Positions 57,122 through 63,923 of a stretch of DNA of 63,923 bases are shown here, piece by piece; the stretch's first letter is position 1, and each line of letters begins with the position of its first letter. Under the pieces are notes generated by a model. That model saw only the letters and a program-made list of their open reading frames with translations. It was not told the DNA's origin and ran no database searches. The DNA is from an uncultured Alphaproteobacteria bacterium. Lineage in GTDB: Bacteria > Pseudomonadota > Alphaproteobacteria > Rhodobacterales > Rhodobacteraceae. The position numbers were made by a program, and so were the translations under genes. Location of the stretch: assembly GCA_902578545.1 (NCBI GenBank), contig CACHDI010000009.1:1-63923 (forward strand), in the 5' to 3' direction.

Positions 57122-58315
57122 ATGGCGAATATTAGTATAAACACAAATCCAACTGGACGCAGTCCAGATAAAAAGTTTTTCTTTGGAAGACAAACAAAAA
57201 GTTTAGACTTAACTAGACCAAAATATAATAAAATTGGCAAAGAAAAAGATTATAGAGATTTTTTAAAATTACTCAAAGATCAGAAATATTTATCACCTAC
57301 TAATTTTGAAACAGTTGGGACTAACTTTACATTACATACTAATGATGAACGCCATAAGCAATTTGTTTGGAATATGTTTAAAGTTACAGCTGAGGATCAG
57401 GTAGGTGATTGGACTATTTATCATAATACTGAGATCAAAATGGAACCAAAAATATATATACACTTGGACGAAAAAGTGTTGCTGATAGGTGGTACTACAT
57501 TTCTTGGTGAAATAAAGAAAGGTGTTTTTGGCATTGTAAGTTTTGAATTACCTAAATATAAAATACTGCCAATGCATTGTGGGGCATTTACATATGGTGG
57601 TACTACAAATTTAATGTTTGGTTTGAGTGGTACTGGGAAAACAACCCTAAGTAGCGATCCAGATTATAAACTTATAAGTGATGATGAAGTAGCATGGACA
57701 AGTATGGGAATAAGAATGATAGAAACTGGATGCTATGCCAAAAGTGAGGGACTTACTCCAGACACTCATAGAACAATTTTTGATGCTGTAGCTACTGCAA
57801 AGAAAAGGAATACTCTAGTAGAAGAAAATCCAGAAGCATTAAATGCTAGATTAAGTTATCCAATAACTTGTGTAGAAAATGCATATCATAAACGAAGTAA
57901 CTTTGATCACGCAGATAATATATTTTTTTTAACAATGGATGCAGAAGGCATTTTTCCTGCGATCAGTAGAATTAGCGGAAGTACAGTAAGACGTTTCTTT
58001 GAAACAGGTTATACTAGTCAAATGCCTGGAACAGAAGCCGGATCTGATGAAATTAAGAGAACATTTTCACCATGTTATGGATCTCCGTTTATGCCCAGAA
58101 AAGTAAAAGAATACAGTGACATGTTAATGAAAAAAATTAAAAAACATAATTGCAATGTGTTTTTGGTAAATACAGGCATGGATAAGTCTGGAAAAAGATT
58201 TGATTTGGAATTTACTCGTAATACAATTAAACAGGCTATATTAACAGAGTATCCTTTAGAAGATAATAGTGAGGAAGTTTTAAAAAAATTAGAAAATATG
58301 ATAGATCTAAATTAA
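57122..58315 (+). CDS. Compact ATP-dependent PEP carboxykinase-like protein
   Basis: 397 aa against about 530 for ATP-PEPCK. Active-site parts are present: TGRSPDKKFF near the start, LIGGTTFLGEIKKGVFG, PMHCGAF, the kinase P-loop GLSGTGKTTLSSDP, ISDDE, NARLSYPI and the late GKRFDLEFTR. Missing are about 50 N-terminal residues, the FCGANP segment and about 80 C-terminal residues. The frame is clean and flanking DNA shows no remnants, so a compact paralogue rather than a pseudogene is likely. It may still make PEP from oxaloacetate or use another substrate. Confidence 0.8.
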   Translation: MANISINTNPTGRSPDKKFFFGRQTKSLDLTRPKYNKIGKEKDYRDFLKLLKDQKYLSPTNFETVGTNFTLHTNDERHKQFVWNMFKVTAEDQVGDWTIYHNTEIKMEPKIYIHLDEKVLLIGGTTFLGEIKKGVFGIVSFELPKYKILPMHCGAFTYGGTTNLMFGLSGTGKTTLSSDPDYKLISDDEVAWTSMGIRMIETGCYAKSEGLTPDTHRTIFDAVATAKKRNTLVEENPEALNARLSYPITCVENAYHKRSNFDHADNIFFLTMDAEGIFPAISRISGSTVRRFFETGYTSQMPGTEAGSDEIKRTFSPCYGSPFMPRKVKEYSDMLMKKIKKHNCNVFLVNTGMDKSGKRFDLEFTRNTIKQAILTEYPLEDNSEEVLKKLENMIDLN

Positions 58316-58415
58316 AGGTCTGTATAACTTTTATTCTGAAAATAAGTTTTAAATAAATTTTATGTATAGGAATGTTCTGCTAATCCTATTTTTATAAAAA
58401 AGTTTGGGGATAATC

Positions 58416-59108
58416 ATGTTCGCTGTTGGTATTGATGGATGTAGTAATGGCTGGTTAGCAAGTTTTTCTAAACCTTTTGATTTTAAAAAATGTTATTGCC
58501 TTTATTCAAAAAATCTTGAAGAACTAATACTTAAGTTACCTAAGAAAACATTTATTATTGCAGATATTCCAATAGGCCTTGATGAAAAAAAACACATAAG
58601 AGAGTGTGACGTTAAAGCTAGGGCTTTTATTGGACCAAGAAGACATTCAATTTTTGCTCCTCCATGCAAAAAAGCATCTTTAGAAAGTAATTATGAATCA
58701 GCAAATATATTGAACAAGAAAATAACTAGCCATGGATTATCAAAACAAACATGGATGATAAATGATAAAATAAAAGAAACCCAAAAGCTTATTGAGAAAG
58801 GATATTCTTTAAAAGAAGGACACCCAGAATGTAGCTTTCGTGAACTAAAAGGCGATTTTTTAAGATTTGGAAAAAGTGGGCTTTTAGGTTTTTTTGAAAG
58901 GTTGGAATTACTCACTAATCTTGGGTTTACTCCGACATCATTGAGCAAACAATTGTCAGAGGAAATAAAAGCAAAACCTGACGATTTACTTGACTCCTTA
59001 GTATTATGTTGGAGTGCATCTAGACATATACATAAAAAAGGTATTTATTTAGGCTTAAAAAATAGTTCTAAAACATTTAATGAAAGTGAAAGTTTTATTC
59101 ATGTTTAG
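58416..59108 (+). CDS. DUF429 family predicted nuclease
   Basis: A 230-aa protein matching DUF429: VGIDGCSNGWL at the N-terminus, IADIPIGLDE, RRHSIFAPP and GHPECSFRELKG. The acidic residues in these motifs suggest an RNase H-like fold with metal-dependent nuclease activity, although this is unproven for the family. ATG at 58416 has GGGGA 7 bases upstream and is preferred over a TTG 12 bases earlier. No operon partner is evident. Confidence 0.85.
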   Translation: MFAVGIDGCSNGWLASFSKPFDFKKCYCLYSKNLEELILKLPKKTFIIADIPIGLDEKKHIRECDVKARAFIGPRRHSIFAPPCKKASLESNYESANILNKKITSHGLSKQTWMINDKIKETQKLIEKGYSLKEGHPECSFRELKGDFLRFGKSGLLGFFERLELLTNLGFTPTSLSKQLSEEIKAKPDDLLDSLVLCWSASRHIHKKGIYLGLKNSSKTFNESESFIHV

Positions 59109-59153
59109 TATATAAACATAAGTAGATAGATTATAATTACGTAAATAATTAAT

Positions 59154-60836
59154 ATGTTAGATCAAATAAAAAATAATATAAGTAATTCTATTTCCTCAAA
59201 ATATAATGAAATTCTTCTTGATTTAGAAAAGATTTTTGAAAAAATAAAAAAAGAACTCATTTCAAAAAAAAAGGAAAACCTAGATAATCTGAAAGTTTGG
59301 GAAATAGAAAATCAACATTTGATCCATGGATTTGCATGGATTGCGACTTATATAGAATCATTAAGACAAATTAATAAGTGGGCTCTAAAATTAGCTAAAA
59401 ATAAAAACATAAGTGAATTTGAGCATCTAATTTTAGATATTGCTTTTATAGAATATGTTAGCCAAATCCTGAATGGTATACCGATGTCACAAACTGAATT
59501 TATTAAAGTTAATGACTATGAATGTATAATACCAAATGATTTATATACTTTAAATAAAAATTTAACAGAGAATTTTAGTATCAATGAGATAGCTAAATTA
59601 AAAGAGCGCTTAGTTAAAATTGCTGTCAAAAAAGAAACTACAACTACCCTAGAGAATACTCAACTAGATCTTGAATTCGAACAAATAAGAGAACAATTTC
59701 AAAAGTTTAATGCTATAAATGTAAATAATGACTCAAACCAATGGCACTTAAAAGACGAACTGATTCCTCAGAATCTAATCGATGAATTGTCAAAATTAGG
59801 GGTTTTTGGTTTAACCATTCCAGAAAAATACGGCGGACTAGGTTTGAATAAACTTGCAATGTGTGTTGTATCTGAAGAGTTAGCAAGAGGCTATATTGGT
59901 GTTGGTAGTTTGGCAACCAGAACAGAAATAGCAAGTGAATTAATTATTAATGATGGGACAAAAGCCCAAAAAGATCTTTGGTTACCTAAAATTGCTAATG
60001 GAGAAACCATTCCAGCTGCATGTTTTACTGAACCTGATTGTGGATCAGATTTAGGTTCAATAAAAACTAAAGCAAAAAAAGATGCTGATAATTATTTTTT
60101 ATCAGGAAACAAAACTTGGATAACTCATGCATCCAGAGCAAATTTATTTATTATTCTTGCACGTACTAATCCGGATATATCACAAAAAAATAAAGGTCTA
60201 TCTATTTTTCTTGTTCCCAAAACTCCGGAAACCAAAAAAGAATTTTTTCCTGATAAAAATATATCTGGAACTGAAATAAAAGTTTTGGGGTATAGAGGAA
60301 TGAAAGAATTTGAATTAAGATTTGAAAATCTAGAAGTAGAATGTCTTGGCCTTCTTGGAGAAGTCGAAAATAATGGATTTTCACAATTAATGAAAACCTT
60401 TGAAAGTGCCAGAATACAAACTGCTGCAAGATCTATTGGTGTCGCACAGAACGCATTAGACCTAGCATTATCTTATTCTCTAAACAGAAAACAATTTGGT
60501 AGGTCAATTATTAATTTTCAAAGAGTTTACAACAAAATAGCAATGATGATTGTTGAAATTGCTATGGGAAGACAACTAACTTATTTTGCTGCAAAAAATA
60601 AGGATCTTGGGCATAGATGTGATTTAGAAGCTGGAATGGCTAAGTTATTATGTGCAAAAATAGCATGGTCATCTGCTGATAACTCTTTACAAATTCATGG
60701 TGGTAATGGCTATGCATTAGAATATGAAATAAGTAGAATACTTTGTGATGCCAGAGTATTGAATATATTTGAAGGATCAGCTGAAATTCAGGCACAAGTT
60801 ATAGCCAATCGTATTATGGGAAAAATTCCAAATTAA
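59154..60836 (+). CDS. mcd: Methylsuccinyl-CoA dehydrogenase-like acyl-CoA dehydrogenase
   Basis: 560 aa, longer than ordinary acyl-CoA dehydrogenases because of an N-terminal helical domain (about residues 1-140) that contains HGFAWIATYIESLRQINKWA. The core has IPEKYGGLGLNKLAMCVVSE, the FAD-binding CFTEPDCGSDL and a late INFQR catalytic-region, ending in CDARVLNIFEGSAEIQAQVI. These features match the (2S)-methylsuccinyl-CoA dehydrogenase of the ethylmalonyl-CoA pathway. It would pass electrons to the ETF encoded at 52.7-54.4 kb. Confidence 0.75.
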   Translation: MLDQIKNNISNSISSKYNEILLDLEKIFEKIKKELISKKKENLDNLKVWEIENQHLIHGFAWIATYIESLRQINKWALKLAKNKNISEFEHLILDIAFIEYVSQILNGIPMSQTEFIKVNDYECIIPNDLYTLNKNLTENFSINEIAKLKERLVKIAVKKETTTTLENTQLDLEFEQIREQFQKFNAINVNNDSNQWHLKDELIPQNLIDELSKLGVFGLTIPEKYGGLGLNKLAMCVVSEELARGYIGVGSLATRTEIASELIINDGTKAQKDLWLPKIANGETIPAACFTEPDCGSDLGSIKTKAKKDADNYFLSGNKTWITHASRANLFIILARTNPDISQKNKGLSIFLVPKTPETKKEFFPDKNISGTEIKVLGYRGMKEFELRFENLEVECLGLLGEVENNGFSQLMKTFESARIQTAARSIGVAQNALDLALSYSLNRKQFGRSIINFQRVYNKIAMMIVEIAMGRQLTYFAAKNKDLGHRCDLEAGMAKLLCAKIAWSSADNSLQIHGGNGYALEYEISRILCDARVLNIFEGSAEIQAQVIANRIMGKIPN

Positions 60837-61202
60837 TTTTTTATTAAAAATTTTTAAAATACTTTGTGAAAATTTCTACTAGTAAACTACCACGGATTAA
60901 TCAATTTGTTAGATCAAATTATTATAACCCCTAGGATTTAGATTTTATCAGTTTTTATTTTTTAAATAAAAATGTATTGACCCATCCATTTTTTTGGGTT
61001 TTTAGAATACTAATATTTTTTTACATCTATATAAAATATACTCCAATAAATAATATAATATCTGAACATTATATGACTTGGTACCATTATTAAGATTGAT
61101 TTATACTTAGTCATGATTTAACTAAAAATTAAGTTTAAAATACAAATTCTCAATCAATAATTTACAAAGAATCTATCCAAAATTAATAATGAAAGTTTTA
61201 TA
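60837..61202. other. 366-base A/T-rich intergenic gap
   Basis: No coding region or known RNA is visible between mcd and the GcvT-like gene. The only structure I can support is the terminator-like hairpin at 60980-61003; the remainder is A/T-rich and likely holds the promoter of the downstream gene. Confidence 0.5.
60980..61003 (+). terminator. Factor-independent terminator after mcd
   Basis: ACCCA (60980-60984) pairs with TGGGT (60995-60999) over a T-rich loop and is followed by a short T run. It lies about 145 bases after the mcd stop. Confidence 0.5.
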
Positions 61203-62369
61203 ATGTCCTTGAAAAAAAATTATGGAGATTCACATGATTTATTTGTTGTAAGTTCAAAACGTTTTGACATAAGCCCATACATTTCCAAATATTATGATAA
61301 AAAAATTGTTTTTGGAATTTCAGCAAATAGATTTTATCCTCTATCTAACGGAAAAGATCCAATTGAATCTTATTGGAACTTAAGAAAAAAAGTGGTTTTA
61401 TATGATGTGCCCGAGAAGCCACTAGAAATAAGTGGTTCTGACTCATTAATATTATTAGAAAAAGTTTTCTCTAGGACCATATCCGATCTAAAAATTAACC
61501 GTGCAAGGTATGCCATTGCCTGTAATTATGATGGTGGAATTATAATGGACGGAATATTGATAAGACTATCATCAAATAAATTCTGGTATATTCATGCTGA
61601 TGGTAATTTCGAGACATGGTTATTAGCTCATAGTGAAGGTTTAAAAGTAAATATAAGAGACCCAAAATCTTGGGCAATTCAAATACAAGGACCCAATGCC
61701 TTAAAAGTTTTGAAAAATTGTGTTACCAGTATTGATATAGAAAAATTCAAATATTTTCATTGTCATAACCTAAATTTTGGTGGTCAAAATTTTTTAGTCT
61801 CTAGAACTGGATGGACAGGTGAACTTGGTTTTGAAATTTATAGCAATGGTCCCCAAGATGATCATCTTCATTTATGGGATTATATAATGGAAAGAGGTAA
61901 AGATTTTAACATAAAAACGTCAAGTTTAGATTCAATGGGCATAAGAAGAATAGAAGCTGGAATTCTCGACTATGGTACTGATATGAATCGTTTTAATAAT
62001 CCTTTTGAGGTAGGATTAGGTAAATTTATTGATCTTTCAAAAGGTTTTTTTATTGGGAAAGATAAACTATTAACAGTTAACAAAAAAACCAAACTTTTTG
62101 GTATAATTTGTCAAAACATAATTCCCTTTTCTGGATTAAAAATTTTTTACAAAAATAAAATAGTTGGTCAAACTACTGTAGGGGCCTTTTCTCCATACTT
62201 TGGTAAAGGTATCGGATATGCATTATTCAATTACAATAACAACTGGATAGAAAAAAAATTATATATTAAAGATCATGAAAATAATTTACATGACTGTCAA
62301 ATAGTAACCTTACCCTTTTTTGATGAGTCCAAAAAAATACCAAAATTAGTAAATGCAAACTTATCTTAA
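61203..62369 (+). CDS. GcvT-family aminomethyltransferase, DmdA-like
   Basis: A 388-aa folate-dependent methyltransferase-fold protein. It shows VSRTGWTGELGFEIY and DYGTDMNRFNNPFEVGLGKFID, the latter nearly the DmdA pattern (DMSP demethylase: YGNDMNREHNPFECGLGKF). The N-terminal half is more diverged, with LYDVPEKPLEISGSDSL. It probably transfers a methyl or aminomethyl group to tetrahydrofolate; DMSP is one candidate, glycine betaine and dimethylglycine-type substrates others. It stands alone, so context does not settle the substrate. Confidence 0.75.
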   Translation: MSLKKNYGDSHDLFVVSSKRFDISPYISKYYDKKIVFGISANRFYPLSNGKDPIESYWNLRKKVVLYDVPEKPLEISGSDSLILLEKVFSRTISDLKINRARYAIACNYDGGIIMDGILIRLSSNKFWYIHADGNFETWLLAHSEGLKVNIRDPKSWAIQIQGPNALKVLKNCVTSIDIEKFKYFHCHNLNFGGQNFLVSRTGWTGELGFEIYSNGPQDDHLHLWDYIMERGKDFNIKTSSLDSMGIRRIEAGILDYGTDMNRFNNPFEVGLGKFIDLSKGFFIGKDKLLTVNKKTKLFGIICQNIIPFSGLKIFYKNKIVGQTTVGAFSPYFGKGIGYALFNYNNNWIEKKLYIKDHENNLHDCQIVTLPFFDESKKIPKLVNANLS

Positions 62370-62450
62370 GTTTATAGTTCAATTGTTTTTTTTTCTTTTA
62401 TAATTAAACTGACATTGGTATTAACATTTTATAAACTGTCTGGAGTAAAA

Positions 62451-62966
62451 ATGATTTTTAATTTAAAAAATTCTTATTTTCTTTTTTCTTTCATATTTTA
62501 TTTATTAGTTTCTTGTTTTTATCTTATGGCTGAAACAAGAACTACTATATATGAAAAAGATCACTGGAAAGTCTTTGCCTATAAGTATGATGATGGGGGA
62601 CGTGCATGCATTGCAAGTGTATCAAATAGTGAAATGGAGCTTCAGATTTATAGATCTAAAGATTTTTATGAATTAGCAACTTTTTATGAGGATTTTACAA
62701 ACAAAAAATATGATTTTTTTAAATTTCAAATTGATAATAATGATCCATGGATAGATGATAGTCCCGAATATGATAACGGTTGGTTAATGAGTAATATCTC
62801 TAATTATACTGAGCAAGCTGCAAGCGAAATTGAAAAAGAAATGAGAGCAGGAAGGAAATTTTATCATCTGGATAAAAATGATACTATAGCATGGTTTTCT
62901 TTAATTGGATCAAATAAAGCTTTTGATGCCTTTGATAAATGTGTTTTAAAAAATGGACTGTACTAA
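62451..62966 (+). CDS. Exported protein of unknown function
   Basis: About 171 aa from an ATG with GGAG 6 bases upstream; an earlier in-frame start lacks a ribosome binding site. A signal peptide of about 30 residues ends near MAETR. The mature part is acidic with DDGGRACIASVS and two Cys that could pair. I do not recognise a family with confidence; the start of the mature protein resembles periplasmic proteins of the invasion-associated-locus-B type only loosely. It precedes the BLUF gene. Confidence 0.6.
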   Translation: MIFNLKNSYFLFSFIFYLLVSCFYLMAETRTTIYEKDHWKVFAYKYDDGGRACIASVSNSEMELQIYRSKDFYELATFYEDFTNKKYDFFKFQIDNNDPWIDDSPEYDNGWLMSNISNYTEQAASEIEKEMRAGRKFYHLDKNDTIAWFSLIGSNKAFDAFDKCVLKNGLY

Positions 62967-63067
62967 ATTTAAAAAAAAAACTTAAAATATAAGACTTCAA
63001 TAAATGGTGTTTAGCTGTTAACCTTATAGATATTATTATTAAATTTAAAAAAATTCTGGAGACCAAG

Positions 63068-63469
63068 ATTAAGTATTTAATATATGTATCTACACCGTTT
63101 GGTTTTAATAAAAAAAATATAAATAGTATTTTAGAAATTTCTAACTTAAACAATAAAAAAAATAGCATTACTGGATGCTTAATTTATCGATCTGACCTAT
63201 ATCTCCAATATCTTGAAGGTCCATCTAAAGAATTAAAAAATACTTATAATAAAATTTTAAATGATAAAAGACATTCAGACATAAAAAAATTGTCTGAAAA
63301 CAATTCTAAAAGAAGATTATTTGCCAGCTGGGCTATGAGAGGCGATCCGTTGATTACATCAATGTGGAATAACAAAGATGTAATGGAAGGTACTGTAAAA
63401 AAATTAAATCCAGCAGAAGCCTTTAAAATATTCGAAACGGTTTCTCGAGAAATAGACCAATTTAATTAA
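63068..63469 (+). CDS. BLUF-domain blue-light photoreceptor, probable ATT start
   Basis: A 133-aa BLUF (FAD-binding blue-light sensor) protein. Key photochemical residues are all present: Tyr6 and Ser8 (LIYVS), Asn32 (NSITGCLIY), Gln47 (LQYLEGP), the RH of DKRHSDI, and Trp88/Met90 (SWAM). The first residues KYLIYVS match the family start exactly, with the codon before them ATT instead of ATG. GGAG lies 6 bases upstream of that ATT, and no ATG, GTG or TTG is in frame between it and the preceding TAA. About 35 C-terminal residues form the usual capping helices. No output domain is fused. Confidence 0.85.
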   Translation: MKYLIYVSTPFGFNKKNINSILEISNLNNKKNSITGCLIYRSDLYLQYLEGPSKELKNTYNKILNDKRHSDIKKLSENNSKRRLFASWAMRGDPLITSMWNNKDVMEGTVKKLNPAEAFKIFETVSREIDQFN

Positions 63470-63515
63470 AAGTTATCACAAAAATTTTTAAATTTAAAAA
63501 AAAGTATCTATAAAA

Positions 63516-63923
63516 TTATATCTTAGGACACGGAGCATTCTTATTTCTAGAATCGCAAAGGAAAACTTTTGAAACTAACTTTGACCAATCTTGTATTTGG
63601 GAATTAGTAGGCTCATATCTCCATGCTTTTTGTATTAAATACAAAGCATCTTTTCCAGAAATAACCTTAATCATTGTATATTCTGGCTTTTTTGTGTTTG
63701 GATTTTTACCACAAATTGTCATGAAATAATTATACGAATATCCATATTCTTCCCCACTAGAAATTTCCAAGCCTCTTCCTTCATCACAAAAATCTACTAT
63801 AATACCAATAAAACGATCTACGAAATTTTTGAGGGTACTTTTTGTATTATAATTATATAAAACTTGCACAGTCATCATCCTTGACCAATCTTTTATCGTT
63901 TCCCCATTAGGTATCCATTCCTG
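63516..63923 (-). CDS. Partial hypothetical protein, runs off the right edge
   Basis: The frame stays open to the window end, 15 codons beyond the first internal ATG pair, and reads EWIPNGETIKDWSRMMTVQVL there. That pattern (PNGET-W-MMTVQ) is shared by exported bacterial proteins of unknown function, so the gene very likely starts outside the window. Four Cys in the visible part, two near the end (CDSRNKNAPC), suit a periplasmic disulfide protein. It is convergent with the BLUF gene, 46 bases away. Confidence 0.7.
   Translation of the reverse strand, partial: QEWIPNGETIKDWSRMMTVQVLYNYNTKSTLKNFVDRFIGIIVDFCDEGRGLEISSGEEYGYSYNYFMTICGKNPNTKKPEYTMIKVISGKDALYLIQKAWRYEPTNSQIQDWSKLVSKVFLCDSRNKNAPCPKI

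Noticed and set aside
57122-58315. PEPCK-like gene as a pseudogene
   Set aside because: The frame is intact, active-site motifs are kept, and no remnants of the missing ends are visible in flanking DNA.
63000-63168. Minus-strand ORF rich in Phe and Leu at 62884-63168
   Set aside because: It is antisense to the exported-protein end and to the BLUF gene, which explains the sequence better.

Overview
The window reads as a chromosome segment of a free-living, very AT-rich alphaproteobacterium, probably a marine streamlined lineage. This is an inference from base composition (long A/T runs, 1-20 bp gaps inside operons) and from gene order typical of Alphaproteobacteria: nrdR-ribD-ribE-ribBA-ribH-nusB, pheA next to a membrane-anchored cytochrome c, dnaX-ybaB-recR, hprK-rapZ-ptsH beside a pckA-like gene, and rluD divergent from a DUF6476-type gene. 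Methylsuccinyl-CoA dehydrogenase and DmdA-like/DmdB-like genes fit a marine carbon and sulfur lifestyle, but the genus cannot be set from this sequence alone. I found no tRNA, rRNA, insertion sequence, prophage or CRISPR array; the only clear RNA gene is the SRP RNA.

Layout. 1-3.9 kb: small and stress genes (a partial ORF, DUF2470, a 45-aa membrane protein with a structured leader, SDR, PPK2, Dps, DUF1289). 4.1-18.3 kb: gapA, then a large amine/polyamine block with agmatinase, gamma-glutamylputrescine synthetase and oxidase, a class III aminotransferase, a PotD-like binding protein, a Rieske oxygenase leading a potB-potC-potA operon, a flavin amine oxidase and a second PuuA-like ligase. 18.4-25.8 kb: acyl-CoA ligase, DUF6280, recR, ybaB, dnaX, SRP RNA, nudC, pheA and cytochrome c. 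25.9-37.7 kb: a yejABEF-type peptide transporter, a fused 5-oxoprolinase, a TerB/J-domain protein and oligoendopeptidase F, i.e. peptide uptake and breakdown. 37.7-50.9 kb: information processing and riboflavin (rpoH, rluD, dnaG, rpoD, nrdR, rib genes, nusB, parC). 50.9-55.2 kb: SDR, HIG1-type protein, cobalamin adenosyltransferase, ETF and 3-hydroxyacyl-CoA dehydrogenase. 55.2-58.3 kb: regulatory PTS pieces and a compact PEPCK-like protein. 58.4-63.9 kb: DUF429, methylsuccinyl-CoA dehydrogenase, a DmdA-like GcvT paralogue, an exported protein, a BLUF photoreceptor and a partial exported protein.

The most unusual signals are these. (i) Three recognisable genes (BLUF protein, HPr, NusB) have no ATG/GTG/TTG where their family's N-terminus must begin; each has an ATT there, well spaced after a purine-rich stretch, which suggests ATT initiation. 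The BLUF gene is invisible to ordinary ORF callers. (ii) dnaX carries a run of 14 A exactly in the tau/gamma linker, and a one-base slip either way gives a stop within four codons, predicting a gamma-like product by slippage. (iii) A Rieske oxygenase heads the polyamine-type transporter operon. (iv) The 45-aa membrane protein has a leader with two mutually exclusive pairings, one of which covers its ribosome binding site.
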